Assembly (NCBI GenBank): GCA_965267245.1
Contig: OZ253939.1
Coordinates: forward strand, 2,418,001-2,482,000
DNA: 64,000 nucleotides
Direction of reading: 5' to 3'
From: JANSWY01 sp965267245
GTDB lineage: Bacteria > Bacteroidota > Bacteroidia > Cytophagales > Cyclobacteriaceae
Below the pieces are notes generated by a model. The model was given only the letters and a program-made list of their open reading frames with translations, did no database searches and was not told the origin of the DNA. Position 1 is the first letter of the stretch. Each line of letters starts with the position of its first letter. Positions 1 to 9,651 of this stretch are shown here, piece after piece. Both the position numbers and the translations under genes were made by a program.

Positions 1-487
1 TAACCATGAGATTTGTTTGAGAGGATTCTATAAGCTCATAGTTTAATCCAATGCTGATACCGACCATTAGTGTTGGCCTCCCTCCTTTTTTGACTACATA
101 CTCACCCTCTTCAAATTTGAATTCTTTGGTAGGAGAAAAAGTGTGCATATATCCAAACTTTGGCTGATAATACCAGGAAAATCGCTCACCTAGATCTCGC
201 TGAAACCTGAATCCACCCAGGAGAAAGACTGCATTTTGGAAATATTCATGATGATAAAAGCCTAGTTCAGTTGTGAAGTATCGCGCTTTTTTATCTTCTG
301 CATACCTCAAAAAGTCAACTCCTCCTGATACTCCAGGATGAAGTTCACCTCCAAAATTTTCAATGGAAGGATAGTAGAATGACTGTTTAATGAAAGAAAA
401 ATGTATTTCCTTTTTTGGATGCTGCTGAGCAAAACAATTACCGAAAAGGCAAAAGCATACCAGCAATAGCATGACTATTTTTTGCAT
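1..487 (-). CDS. Secreted/outer-membrane-type protein, C-terminus cut by window edge
   Basis: The minus-strand frame opens with ATG at 485-487 and stays open to base 1, so 162 codons are visible and the C-terminus lies outside. The first ~20 residues (MQKIVMLLLVCFCLF then a small-residue FAQ site) form a clear Sec signal peptide. The mature part is rich in aromatic and alternating residues (for example YYPSIENFGGEL, SWYYQPKFGY, GISIGLNYEL), which resembles beta-strands of a Bacteroidota outer-membrane barrel. No family is recognised. The surface location is inferred from the signal peptide and strand pattern only. Confidence 0.65.
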   Translation of the reverse strand, partial: MQKIVMLLLVCFCLFGNCFAQQHPKKEIHFSFIKQSFYYPSIENFGGELHPGVSGGVDFLRYAEDKKARYFTTELGFYHHEYFQNAVFLLGGFRFQRDLGERFSWYYQPKFGYMHTFSPTKEFKFEEGEYVVKKGGRPTLMVGISIGLNYELIESSQTNLMV

Positions 488-577
488 GATATTTTGAGTT
501 TATTGACATGCTAATGACAGGCAGAAATCATTAGGGTTTCCAGAGTTTACAAATAGTTTTTGGTTAGATTATGAGAT

Positions 578-946
578 ATGAAATTCATCATTGATGAAAA
601 TATTAGTCCGGATGTATTACCCCTCTTTTTGAATGCCGGGATCACTGCCATTCATGTTAACCAACTGAAGAAAGAAAAAGGCGTGAGCATCAAAGATCAC
701 CAACTAAGGCGTTTGGCAATTCATCAGCATTGGGTCATAGTAACCAAAGACGATGATTTTGTTAAATCGTTTGTTTCCAGGAAAGTACCGGAAAAACTAG
801 TATTTCTGGTGGGATTAGACGAAAAAACACAACTTCTAGTCAGAATTGAAGAAATTATTCCTCAATTGCAGGATTTACTCACGAGATATGATTTCATTGA
901 GGTCAATCAATCTGAAATGAAATTCCCTTTTGACAGACCAAACTGA
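578..946 (+). CDS. DUF5615 PIN-like protein (putative toxin-type nuclease), unpaired
   Basis: This 122-residue protein starts MKFIIDENIS and carries the acidic pattern of the DUF5615 PIN-like fold: D6-E7-N8 near the N-terminus and a TKDDDF motif near residues 56-61, where PIN-type nucleases place metal-binding aspartates. In the family these proteins usually follow a small DUF433 antitoxin gene. Here the 90 bases upstream are non-coding and the preceding gene points the other way, so no partner is visible. It is about the usual length and appears intact. Ribonuclease activity is inferred from the fold, not shown. Confidence 0.75.
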   Translation: MKFIIDENISPDVLPLFLNAGITAIHVNQLKKEKGVSIKDHQLRRLAIHQHWVIVTKDDDFVKSFVSRKVPEKLVFLVGLDEKTQLLVRIEEIIPQLQDLLTRYDFIEVNQSEMKFPFDRPN

Positions 947-984
947 ACTTTAAACTATAAGAGCAACTTTGTTGTTAATCTATC

Positions 985-1308
985 ATGCAATCCCCACAAT
1001 TTTCAATTTTGAAGAAACTAACAATTGGATTTCTCATGGTTGCCATAGCGTTTACATTGCTAAACCCGTCAGAGAAACAATACCTCAGTAGAGTGGCTAC
1101 AGATTACGGACAAATGCATGAAGGTTTGTCCATTGACATCAAAGAGCTCATGCATTATGGTAAAAGTCAAAAATCTAATTACATTCTGTTCTCCACTTAT
1201 TCCTATGAATTTGGTAATATGAGAGTGAGTTATTGGGGAGTTTTCAGTTTTATCTTTTACTCAGGCTCAGAATCATCAGAATATAAAGACCCGGAAAGGT
1301 GGATTTAG
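985..1308 (+). CDS. Small membrane-anchored or secreted protein, DUF4359-like
   Basis: The 107-residue product has one N-terminal hydrophobic stretch (about residues 11-26), followed by a conserved-looking NPSEKQYL segment, then a soluble part ending in an SNYILFSTYSYEF strand and a YWGVFSFIFY strand. The NPS motif after the membrane segment and the N-Y-x-x-F-S plus G-x-F-S-F pattern resemble DUF4359 proteins, but the match is from memory and weak. It follows the DUF5615 gene by 38 bases on the same strand. It could be exported through an uncleaved anchor. Function unknown. Confidence 0.5.
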   Translation: MQSPQFSILKKLTIGFLMVAIAFTLLNPSEKQYLSRVATDYGQMHEGLSIDIKELMHYGKSQKSNYILFSTYSYEFGNMRVSYWGVFSFIFYSGSESSEYKDPERWI

Positions 1309-1427
1309 GATAGTAAAACAGTAGGACATTGCTATCACCAACGTTCCTTAAGGCAATTTGTCATTCATTGTTCCTTATGCTTTTTTTTGTGTAATTTAAT
1401 AGGAACAAGAAATAACAAGCACCTACC

Positions 1428-4400
1428 TTGACCAGATATAGACCTGCTATCCTTCAATTTCTTCTTGTACTTATTTTGTGCATGTCGCACATTGCATATG
1501 GGCTAAACCCTTACCCATTTAAACACTACAACACAGAGAACGGCCTGTCCCAAATAAGTATTCTAAGTATTTATGAAGACATGGATGGTTTTTTGTGGTT
1601 TGGTACACGGAATGGACTCAATTTCTTTGATGGACACCAGTTTGAAATTTTTTATAGTGACCCCTGGGATGAAAATAGTCTTAAAAACAATGTGGTCAAT
1701 ACAATTACGGGTGATTCTAGTGGCTTATTATGGATAGGAACGGAATCCGGATTGTGCAGCTACAACAAAGAGTTTCACCAATTTGAACGCTTTGACCTAA
1801 ATGGTTTAAATCGGATCGAATGGAATATCTCCTCTATTGCATTCGATAATGATGACAATTTGCTAATAACTTCAAACCTGGGCATTCACTTTCTTGACAG
1901 AAAGACTGGAAATATTGCACCGGTAGTTGTTGAAATAGACCCGGATCAATCTGATTATCACATGTATTGTCACCACAAAGACGACAATGGAAATATCTGG
2001 TTTGGCGGAGCTAACGGAATGTATAAAGTCAATATGGTGCGGAGAACAACCACAAAACAAAATATCTCTTTCAATAATCAGGAGTTAAAATCTGTGGAAT
2101 CCATTGAAAGACAAGGGGATGTACTCTTCCTTAGTACGGGAAAAGAAATATGGAAGGTGAATGCAGTTACTTTTGAAACGATCTCTGTGATCAACAATGA
2201 ATTCCAGGGTGAAATTTTCGAAAGCAGAAAGATGCTCCTCCTCCCTGATGACAAATTATGGGTGGCTAGTTACAAAGGAGTATTTTCATTGGATTTGGAA
2301 TCTTTGGAGTATACTTCAAGGATGTATCACTCTTCTGATGACCCACGAAGCTTATCAGACAACTCTGTTCATGCCATGCACTTAGGAAAGAACGCAGATA
2401 TTTGGGTGGGTACTTATTCAGGTGGATTAAATTATTACTCCAGCTATCAGAACATATTCGATCTACATCAACACAGCATCAACAATCCAAATTATAGTAT
2501 CAATTCTAACATTGTCAATGCTTTTGAAGAAGACAGTAATGGAATCCTATACATTGCAACTGGAAGAGGTGGTCTCAATGTCTATAACCCCTCCACCGAG
2601 CAATACGATTACTTATTCGAGGAACTCAACATTAGAAACCTCTATCTCGAAAATGATTCCTGGCTCTGGATCGGAACATATTATTCCGGGATCGTAAAAA
2701 TGAATTTAAAGACCAGGGAAACCATCTATTACAACTCATTTGATTCGGGGATAATCCCCAGAAATACTAACCACATCACCTACCAACATAGCAATGGAGA
2801 AATATATGTTGCATCATGGAATAAACTATATCTATTCAACTCTGAAACAAATAGATTCACACAATATTCACATCGCGTCTCAGATGAAAATGACTTTCAT
2901 ATTGTTGAGAAAATCCTGGAAGTTGAGGGGGATTTATGGCTTATCACAAACGCTGGAATCCATGTATTTAATACCAGTAAGAAAAAATTTGTGAAGGAAT
3001 TCCGTCATGAAAAAGGCAACCGAAACACTCTTCCCTCTGATGTGCTGTTTTGGGGGATCATTGATAATAATGGTAAAATTTGGATTAGTTCTCAGGGTGG
3101 ACTTAGTTATTTTATTCCGGAATCCTCCACTTTCAGAACGTTTACCACAAAAGATGGGCTTCCGTCCAATATGCTAGTATGCATGCAGGTAGATGAAAGC
3201 AATAATATTTGGATAAGCTCAATAAATGGGCTTTCAGTACTCAATCAAGAGACCATGAAATTCAGGAGGTTTGATCAGACAAACAACCTGCAAAGCTTTA
3301 CGTTTCGGGAAAGGTCCTGTTTCAAATGTAATGATGGTTCACTCATATTTGGAGGCATGAATGGTTTTAATAAATTTCAACCATCTGCCATTAAGCATGA
3401 TCCAAATCCTCCAGATATAAAAATTACGGATTTGATGTTGTTTAATAAGGTTATTTCACCAGAAAACAACCCCATTCTGGAAAGAAGTATTACCAGAATA
3501 GATACTCTAAATCTCCACCACTTTGAAAACGTAATTAAACTTTCATATGTGGCTATTGACTATTCTGAACCTTACAAAAATCAATATGCTTATATGATGG
3601 AAGGGTATGAAAAAGAGTGGAATTATGTTGGTACCCAACGAACCGCTACTTACACAAATCTGGCTCCAGGGGAATACACTTTCAGAGTAAAAGCATCTAA
3701 TGGTGAGGGAACCTGGAATGAGGAAGGAACTTCTCTCTCGATAATTATAATACCTCCATTTTATCAGACCGCATGGTTTCAGTCATCCATGATTGCCATT
3801 ATTGTACTTGGGGCATTTGCATTTCACAAAATAAGGTTGAGACATCATAAGCGTGCCAAGGTTCATCTCAAAAATACCGTTGCTGAAAGAACACTTGAGC
3901 TTAAATTAATGAACACAGAATTAGAGAGAAAAAACGAGGAAATAAATGAACAGAAAGAAGAAATAGAAGCTCAAAAGGACAATATCGAAGAAACACTGCG
4001 TGATCTTCAACAGGCTAAGGATCAGCTCATTGAATCTGAAAAAATGGCTTCCATTGGAATTCTGACAGCCGGATTAGCTCATGAACTGAACAACCCACTA
4101 AATTACATTGCAGGTATGGCTGATCCCATCAAGCAGGACCTGGAAGAATTGACAGAGCAGATTGATCCCAGTAAATCTGATACTGCTAATGAGCTAATTA
4201 CTGAGATAAGAAACTTGTTAAGCATGATGGTAGATGGTGCGCAAAAAGCCACTAGCATCATCAGAAACCTTTTGGACATATCCCCACGCGGACCAGAAGG
4301 AGTAGATCGACTTTTTAACCTAAATGAAATTGTTTCTGCAACTGCTTCATTGATCTCAAAGTCAAATCAAAAGATAGCAATCAATGTGGACCTGAAGGAT

Positions 4401-4778
4401 TCAATTGATATAATTGGAAATCAAGTAGAGGTGAATCAGGTGATCATCAATATTATACAGAATGCAATGGATGCCCTGGATAGTACTGATCACCCGACCA
4501 TAAATATCGTTGGAACAAAGTCCCTCGATTCTTTCGAATTAAGCATTTCTGACAATGGGGAAGGTATGGCTCCTGAAGAATACCAGAAAATTTTCGAGCC
4601 ATTTTATACCACAAAAGCTCCCGGAAAAGGAACAGGACTTGGTCTCTATATCAGCTATTCCATTATTAAAAAACACGGTGGAAAAATATCTGTGGAATCC
4701 GAGGAAGGTAAAGGAACAACATTCATCATCAATCTCCCTTTTCCAGCTGAAGATCAAGAATTAAAACAAGCCAATTAA
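1428..4778 (+). CDS. Two-component sensor histidine kinase with periplasmic Reg_prop propeller
   Basis: This 1116-residue membrane kinase has a signal peptide (MTRYRPAILQFLLVLILCM), about fourteen Reg_prop propeller blades with the repeated [DN]G.[IL]W[FI]G pattern (residues ~30-690), a Y_Y_Y domain (~700-780), one membrane helix (~784-803), a coiled coil, HisKA with phospho-acceptor H885 in LAHELNNPLNY, and HATPase_c with N-box (NIIQNAMDAL), G1 (DNGEGM) and G2 (GTGLGLYIS). It ends after the ATPase, so unlike classical Bacteroidetes hybrid sensors it has no receiver or AraC output. The start must be TTG at 1428: an in-frame stop lies at 1413-1415 and the first ATG (1482) would cut the signal peptide. 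No response regulator gene is nearby. Confidence 0.93.
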   Translation: MTRYRPAILQFLLVLILCMSHIAYGLNPYPFKHYNTENGLSQISILSIYEDMDGFLWFGTRNGLNFFDGHQFEIFYSDPWDENSLKNNVVNTITGDSSGLLWIGTESGLCSYNKEFHQFERFDLNGLNRIEWNISSIAFDNDDNLLITSNLGIHFLDRKTGNIAPVVVEIDPDQSDYHMYCHHKDDNGNIWFGGANGMYKVNMVRRTTTKQNISFNNQELKSVESIERQGDVLFLSTGKEIWKVNAVTFETISVINNEFQGEIFESRKMLLLPDDKLWVASYKGVFSLDLESLEYTSRMYHSSDDPRSLSDNSVHAMHLGKNADIWVGTYSGGLNYYSSYQNIFDLHQHSINNPNYSINSNIVNAFEEDSNGILYIATGRGGLNVYNPSTEQYDYLFEELNIRNLYLENDSWLWIGTYYSGIVKMNLKTRETIYYNSFDSGIIPRNTNHITYQHSNGEIYVASWNKLYLFNSETNRFTQYSHRVSDENDFHIVEKILEVEGDLWLITNAGIHVFNTSKKKFVKEFRHEKGNRNTLPSDVLFWGIIDNNGKIWISSQGGLSYFIPESSTFRTFTTKDGLPSNMLVCMQVDESNNIWISSINGLSVLNQETMKFRRFDQTNNLQSFTFRERSCFKCNDGSLIFGGMNGFNKFQPSAIKHDPNPPDIKITDLMLFNKVISPENNPILERSITRIDTLNLHHFENVIKLSYVAIDYSEPYKNQYAYMMEGYEKEWNYVGTQRTATYTNLAPGEYTFRVKASNGEGTWNEEGTSLSIIIIPPFYQTAWFQSSMIAIIVLGAFAFHKIRLRHHKRAKVHLKNTVAERTLELKLMNTELERKNEEINEQKEEIEAQKDNIEETLRDLQQAKDQLIESEKMASIGILTAGLAHELNNPLNYIAGMADPIKQDLEELTEQIDPSKSDTANELITEIRNLLSMMVDGAQKATSIIRNLLDISPRGPEGVDRLFNLNEIVSATASLISKSNQKIAINVDLKDSIDIIGNQVEVNQVIINIIQNAMDALDSTDHPTINIVGTKSLDSFELSISDNGEGMAPEEYQKIFEPFYTTKAPGKGTGLGLYISYSIIKKHGGKISVESEEGKGTTFIINLPFPAEDQELKQAN

Positions 4779-4780
4779 AA

Positions 4781-4820
4781 AAGAGACCGCTAGGACACCA
4801 AGGTGCAAAAAAGGTCTCTT
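4781..4820 (-). terminator. Rho-independent terminator for the universal stress protein gene
   Basis: An 8-bp perfect stem AAGAGACC (4781-4788) / GGTCTCTT (4813-4820) with a long 24-base loop lies between two converging genes. Read on the minus strand the second arm is followed by a T run, so it best serves the gene at 4829-5686; it may also stop transcripts from the kinase. Confidence 0.6.
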
Positions 4821-4828
4821 CAATTCAC

Positions 4829-5686
4829 TTATTTTAAGTTTCTTTTATTTAATACCATCACCGGAAGATCCGATTCCTTAGTTAGCTCTGTAGCAAACGA
4901 CTCCTGAAAAAATCTAAATACACCTTTGCGGGCATCTGAAATAATGGCGATCAATCCAGCTCCGATTTTTTCAGCAAAATAGAGAAGGCCATCCAGGTCA
5001 TCTTCATATTCAACTACGCTCACAGCGTAATTCGTAAATTTAGCTTCTTTGGCAAATCTCTCAACAGACTGTTGCACAGACTTCATACCTGCTTCCCCGG
5101 GCTTTGTAATTGTGACCAGATGAACTTTAGCGTCAAAGCACTCTGCCACAGATTTTATCATTGGCAATGAAGTCCCTGGATATTTTTCACCTGCTATGTC
5201 AACTCCTAATACGATATCTGTAACACTATCGTAATTAACTTCCTCCTTCAGTGAGATTACTGGAATATTCAAATTCTCAATAAGCTGTTCTGTATGATTT
5301 CCAGTAAAGAATTCCTGAACACTCTCTTCTCCGGTAGTGCCAATTATCACCAAATCCACATCTTGTCTTTCTACATATTTTTGGGTGCCGTGCATAAACC
5401 CACTGCTACCAAGTCCATAGTGAAACTTTACTCCGGTATCACTCAATCCATCTACTATACCTCTTAATTTTCTTTGATTTGCCTGCGCCAATTGAATGTT
5501 ATAAACTGAATCCATCGAATCATCCAATTGCGTATCACCACTCACAATTAATTCAGCATCCAGAGGAGTATCCATAAAATGGATAAGATCTACCTGAGCA
5601 CCGTTGTTTTTAGCTATATCTACGGCAAATTTTAAGGCATTCATTGCCAGGTCAGTAAAATCTGTTGGAATAAGTATCTTTTTCAT
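4829..5686 (-). CDS. Universal stress protein, tandem UspA domains
   Basis: A 285-residue cytosolic protein with two Usp folds in tandem (about 1-148 and 155-285), the common double-domain form in Bacteroidota. The first domain begins KKILIPTDFTD and has the nucleotide-binding signature G116-x2-G119-x9-G129-N-H-T, so it probably binds ATP. The second domain (IVLGVDIAG... LPVMVLN) lacks the full glycine signature and is probably non-binding. Usp proteins help survival under starvation and oxidative or energy stress. It is transcribed alone, divergent from dgkA and ended by a terminator at 4781-4820. Confidence 0.93.
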   Translation of the reverse strand: MKKILIPTDFTDLAMNALKFAVDIAKNNGAQVDLIHFMDTPLDAELIVSGDTQLDDSMDSVYNIQLAQANQRKLRGIVDGLSDTGVKFHYGLGSSGFMHGTQKYVERQDVDLVIIGTTGEESVQEFFTGNHTEQLIENLNIPVISLKEEVNYDSVTDIVLGVDIAGEKYPGTSLPMIKSVAECFDAKVHLVTITKPGEAGMKSVQQSVERFAKEAKFTNYAVSVVEYEDDLDGLLYFAEKIGAGLIAIISDARKGVFRFFQESFATELTKESDLPVMVLNKRNLK

Positions 5687-5866
5687 TTGATATGGTTAAA
5701 AAGTTAGTTATTTATTTGCTAAAACTGACTTAAGTTAAAAATATAACCGAACAATAGAAAATTCATTGTTAACGTCTGGTGAACAAATCTTTAAGTGCTC
5801 GTAACATGGATTTTGATATATTCTGGAACAGAATAGATAGATTCACTGCGAAAACACCCTTGAACC

Positions 5867-6286
5867 ATGAGTACGAACAAACCCATAGAACTAGAAAAGG
5901 ATAATCCCAAAAAGCATTTCTTTGCCGCTTTTGGCTACAGTGTCAATGGTATAGCCAGTTGTTATCGAACGGAAATGGCATTCAGAATGGAGCTGGTGAT
6001 GATAGCTGTTTTATTTCCACTTTCCTTCCTCATCAAGCAAACATTAATGGAGTTTTTGCTCCTTCAAGGCACACTTTTTCTATTGGTCATAGTTGAATTA
6101 TTGAACACTGCCATTGAAAATGTCATCGACAAAACCATTCCTCAAAGAAGTACAAGAGCTGGAATGGCCAAGGACCAGGGATCTGCTGCAGTTTTTATGA
6201 CACTTTGGTTTATCGGATTGGTTTGGATCAGTTTAATTGTGAAGAATTGGGAACCTATTGTGGATACCTTGGCGAGTTGGTTTTAA
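5867..6286 (+). CDS. dgkA: Diacylglycerol kinase, DgkA family
   Basis: This 139-residue inner-membrane enzyme phosphorylates diacylglycerol to phosphatidic acid, recycling lipid released by envelope glycan synthesis. It has a short cytosolic N-terminus and three predicted membrane helices. Family-specific catalytic residues are visible: E36 in YRTEMAFR, the VELLNTAIENVID helix (E77, N80, E84) and the AKDQGSAAV loop (K102, D103). Length is slightly above the E. coli enzyme owing to the N-terminal extension. It stands alone between the universal stress protein gene (divergent) and a tRNA gene on the other strand. Confidence 0.95.
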   Translation: MSTNKPIELEKDNPKKHFFAAFGYSVNGIASCYRTEMAFRMELVMIAVLFPLSFLIKQTLMEFLLLQGTLFLLVIVELLNTAIENVIDKTIPQRSTRAGMAKDQGSAAVFMTLWFIGLVWISLIVKNWEPIVDTLASWF

Positions 6287-6455
6287 TTGTGAATTCGGAG
6301 GTTGGAATTTTAGTCAGCCGACGGCTTACCGGTGTTTGACCTTATTGAGTTTAGGTTTTTAGAATTTAGAATTGTGATCCCTATGCAGTTTTTCGGATTT
6401 CGAGTTTCAATATGGAATTTATCCATTAGCCACATTCAGGGATGTATCTTTAAAG

Positions 6456-6528
6456 TTGTCAGGGGAGGATTCGAACCTACCACCTCCAGAGTCAGAATCT
6501 GGTATCCTGGCTATTAGACGACCTGACA
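6456..6528 (-). tRNA. tRNA-Gln (anticodon CTG)
   Basis: The minus strand folds as a cloverleaf: acceptor TGTCAGG (6522-6528) pairs with CCTGACA (6457-6463); the D-arm starts with GTCTAATAGCC; the anticodon stem CCAGA/TCTGG encloses the loop TTCTGAC, giving anticodon CTG (codon CAG); the T-arm GTAGG-TTCGAAT-CCTCC has one mismatch. The discriminator is A at 6456 and CCA is not encoded. Length is 73 bases. The anticodon arm closely resembles bacterial tRNA-Gln. Confidence 0.93.
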
Positions 6529-6657
6529 GGTGTGGTGTTTAAAGTCAATTCAAACTAGCAACGAAATCAATGAAATGCAATAATTGTTGCGAAAATTATA
6601 TCAAATTAATAAATTACCTATAAATCCATTCAATTTTCAAGGCAGCAATTAGCAAAT

Positions 6658-9642
6658 ATGAAAAAGCACTTTGACCTTACCCTCACAAGGATCAAAAAAC
6701 TACATGAGAGACTTAAGTCGAGCTATTATTACCAGGCCGTTCCACTGACTGCCAGTTACCATAAATCAAAAGAACCAATCCCCTGGAAAGATGCGCATAA
6801 CCTGGAATATTCACCCATTACAACTGGCACTAAATGGGGATTCGCTTATGACTGTGCCTGGTTCAAGCTGGAAGGCACAGTGCCTGATTCCTTCAAGGGC
6901 CAATATGTGGTGGCCTTAGTTGATGTAGGTGGAGAAGCTTGCCTTTATGATGATGAGGGTAACCCAATCCAGGGTCTTACCAACAAGCGCATTGAATGGA
7001 CCATGACAGAAACCATTATCAAGAAACGAATTCATCTGTTCCCAGAAGCTCAGGGTGGCGAAAAAGTGAAATTGATGGTGGATGCAGGTGCCAATAATAT
7101 ACTGGGTGTAAAAAATGTCCTTACCTACGAATCAATGGTGGATGGAATATTTAATGAAGCCCAATTAGCCATCTTTGACCGTGAAAAATGGAATCTCCGT
7201 CTGGATATTGAATTGCTTTACCAAATGGTGGTAGAGTTACCCAAAACATCCAGGCACAGAAAATTGATACTCTACACACTCAATAAAGTCTGCAATGAAT
7301 ATGGGGATGGCACACCTGATGAAGTAGCCAAATGCAGGGCCATATTAAAAGTAGAACTGGATAAACCAGCCAATGCATCAGCATTGAAAGTGAGTGCCAT
7401 TGGTCATGCACACATTGATGTCGCCTGGCTATGGCCACTTCGTGAAACAGTCAGAAAAACTGCAAGGACCTTCTCAACTGCTTTGAGGCTAATGGACTTC
7501 TATCCGGAATATAAATTTGGTGCCAGCCAACCAGTCCTGTACGAAATGATGAAAGAGACATTCCCAGGATTATACGCCAGGGTAAAAGAAGCCATTAATC
7601 GCAAACAATGGGAATGCCAGGGTGGTATGTGGGTAGAAGCAGATTGTAACTTAACAAGTGGAGAATCTCTTATCAGACAATTCATCTATGGTAAAAAATT
7701 CTACCAGGAAGAATTTGGGATTGATGTAAAGAACTTATGGTTACCAGACGTTTTTGGATACAGCGCAGCACTCCCACAAATCATGAAAAAATGTGGTGTG
7801 GATTACTTCATGTCTCAGAAAATGAGTTGGAATCAATTCAATAAGTTTCCACATAACACCTTTATCTGGATTGGCCTGGATGGCACTGAAGTCTTCACTC
7901 ACTTCATAGCACCAAACAACTATCGATCGGATTGTAGTGCTCTGGATCTGATGAACCTGGAAAGAACCAATGATGACATTGACAGAACAGAATACGCACT
8001 ATTTCTCTATGGAGCGGGAGACGGTGGTGGAGGCCCTAGCAGGATCTATGTAGAGAAACTCAAACGAGTAGCCAACCTGGAAGACATGCCAATGGTCACT
8101 ATGGAATTTGCAGAAGACTTTTTCCAAAAAGCAGAGGCCAGCGCATTTGACCTACCGAAATGGAATGGTGAACTCTACCTGGAACTTCACAGAGGAACGC
8201 TCACCACCCAGGCACTCACTAAAAAGCTCAATAGAAAACTAGAGTTTCTCTTCAGGACAACTGAAATGGTATACGCACTTTATTCACCTGAGCATTATCC
8301 AATAGAGATGCTGGATAAGCACTGGAAGACCCTGTTGATGAATCAGTTTCACGATATAATTCCGGGAACCTCGATCAATAGAGTACACAAAGAATCAGTA
8401 GAGCAATACCTGGAAATTGAAAGGGACCTCAATAATGAGTTTAAGAAATTAATGGATCCTCAGAGCCCAAATATGGTGCTAAACGAACTTTCATTCGGAT
8501 TTGAGGAAGTGATTGACATATCAGGTGAATTGAAAAAGGTGCAAGTGCCTGCTTACGGTCTATTCAAAATTGATGAAGTTGTGACACCAGAAATGGGAGA
8601 TGTTACTGTATCATCAGATACTTTGGAAAACTCCAAGATCAAGGTTGAATTCAATGAAAATGGATTAATCGAAAGGATCTTTGATAAGGAAGTTAAAAGA
8701 AATGTTTTGTTAGAGAATGAATTTGGCAATCAACTTAACCTATATGAAGACCGTCCAAATCTATGGGATGCCTGGGATGTAGATGTTTTTTATGAGGAGA
8801 GAAAGCCAGAAACATTAACAGCCAGCACTATCGAAATCATTGAAAATGGTGGACTAAGAGGATGTTTGAAACTCACTTACCATGGAGAAAAATGTGATAT
8901 TGAGCAAAGGGTTTATCTATCTGCTGGCTCTAAAAGAATTGATTTTAGAACAAAAGTAGACTGGCGAGAAGATTACACCATGCTTAGGGCGGAATTTCCG
9001 GTAAATGTCAAATCAGACAGGGCTTCATTTGAAATTCAATACGGTCATGTTTTTAGAAACACCCACGACAATAATTCTTGGGACATGGCACAATTTGAAG
9101 TAGTCGGTCATAAATGGGCAGATATTTCCCAACCCAATTATGGTGTGGCTATCTTAAATGACTGTAAGTATGGCCACAAAATAAAGGACCAGAAAATAAG
9201 TCTAAACCTACTTCGATCAGCAAAAGAACCTGATCCGGAAGCCGATATGCATGAGCACGAATTCACTTATTCAATCCTGCCTCATATTGGTAATCACCTG
9301 GATGGAGATGTGATCCAGGAGTCCTATAAACTCAATATTCCACTTAGAATGGTAAGTCCAAAAGTTCCTAATACAAAAACAGGTAGCCAGCTCACACTTT
9401 CTTCTCGGAATGTTATCCTGGAAGCTTGTAAGAAGGCTGAAATTGGAGATAGTAGGATATTTAGGTTTTATGAAACCAATGGAATTGATTCTGGCACATG
9501 CCAAATTCAATTTGGGTTTGACGTTCAAAAAGCCTCATTGGTGAACATGCTTGAAGAAGAAATCACTGAATTGGAAGTTGAAAATAACAGTATTTCTCTG
9601 AGCTTCAATCCATTTGAAATTCATACAATTAGGGTAGAGTAA
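6658..9642 (+). CDS. Glycoside hydrolase family 38 alpha-mannosidase
   Basis: The 994-residue protein shows the GH38 layout: an N-terminal accessory domain, the catalytic barrel beginning near residue 245 with the zinc-binding HAHIDVAWLWP motif (H252, D254), the nucleophile-type Asp in WLPDVFGY (D364), the NQFHDIIPGTS motif of the helical domain, then C-terminal beta-sandwich domains. There is no signal peptide, so it acts in the cytosol on alpha-mannosides, as class II/2C1-like enzymes do. It converges with mpgP-mpgS, only 9 bases apart, which suggests mannosylglycerate or its phosphate as a substrate; E. coli MngB, a GH38 enzyme, cleaves 6-phosphomannosylglycerate. That specificity is inference. 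Confidence 0.93.
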   Translation: MKKHFDLTLTRIKKLHERLKSSYYYQAVPLTASYHKSKEPIPWKDAHNLEYSPITTGTKWGFAYDCAWFKLEGTVPDSFKGQYVVALVDVGGEACLYDDEGNPIQGLTNKRIEWTMTETIIKKRIHLFPEAQGGEKVKLMVDAGANNILGVKNVLTYESMVDGIFNEAQLAIFDREKWNLRLDIELLYQMVVELPKTSRHRKLILYTLNKVCNEYGDGTPDEVAKCRAILKVELDKPANASALKVSAIGHAHIDVAWLWPLRETVRKTARTFSTALRLMDFYPEYKFGASQPVLYEMMKETFPGLYARVKEAINRKQWECQGGMWVEADCNLTSGESLIRQFIYGKKFYQEEFGIDVKNLWLPDVFGYSAALPQIMKKCGVDYFMSQKMSWNQFNKFPHNTFIWIGLDGTEVFTHFIAPNNYRSDCSALDLMNLERTNDDIDRTEYALFLYGAGDGGGGPSRIYVEKLKRVANLEDMPMVTMEFAEDFFQKAEASAFDLPKWNGELYLELHRGTLTTQALTKKLNRKLEFLFRTTEMVYALYSPEHYPIEMLDKHWKTLLMNQFHDIIPGTSINRVHKESVEQYLEIERDLNNEFKKLMDPQSPNMVLNELSFGFEEVIDISGELKKVQVPAYGLFKIDEVVTPEMGDVTVSSDTLENSKIKVEFNENGLIERIFDKEVKRNVLLENEFGNQLNLYEDRPNLWDAWDVDVFYEERKPETLTASTIEIIENGGLRGCLKLTYHGEKCDIEQRVYLSAGSKRIDFRTKVDWREDYTMLRAEFPVNVKSDRASFEIQYGHVFRNTHDNNSWDMAQFEVVGHKWADISQPNYGVAILNDCKYGHKIKDQKISLNLLRSAKEPDPEADMHEHEFTYSILPHIGNHLDGDVIQESYKLNIPLRMVSPKVPNTKTGSQLTLSSRNVILEACKKAEIGDSRIFRFYETNGIDSGTCQIQFGFDVQKASLVNMLEEEITELEVENNSISLSFNPFEIHTIRVE

Positions 9643-9651
9643 TTGTTTTGA

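Noticed and set aside
6332..6517. A 61-codon plus-strand frame
   Set aside because: It overlaps the tRNA-Gln gene on the other strand and has no coding-like composition.
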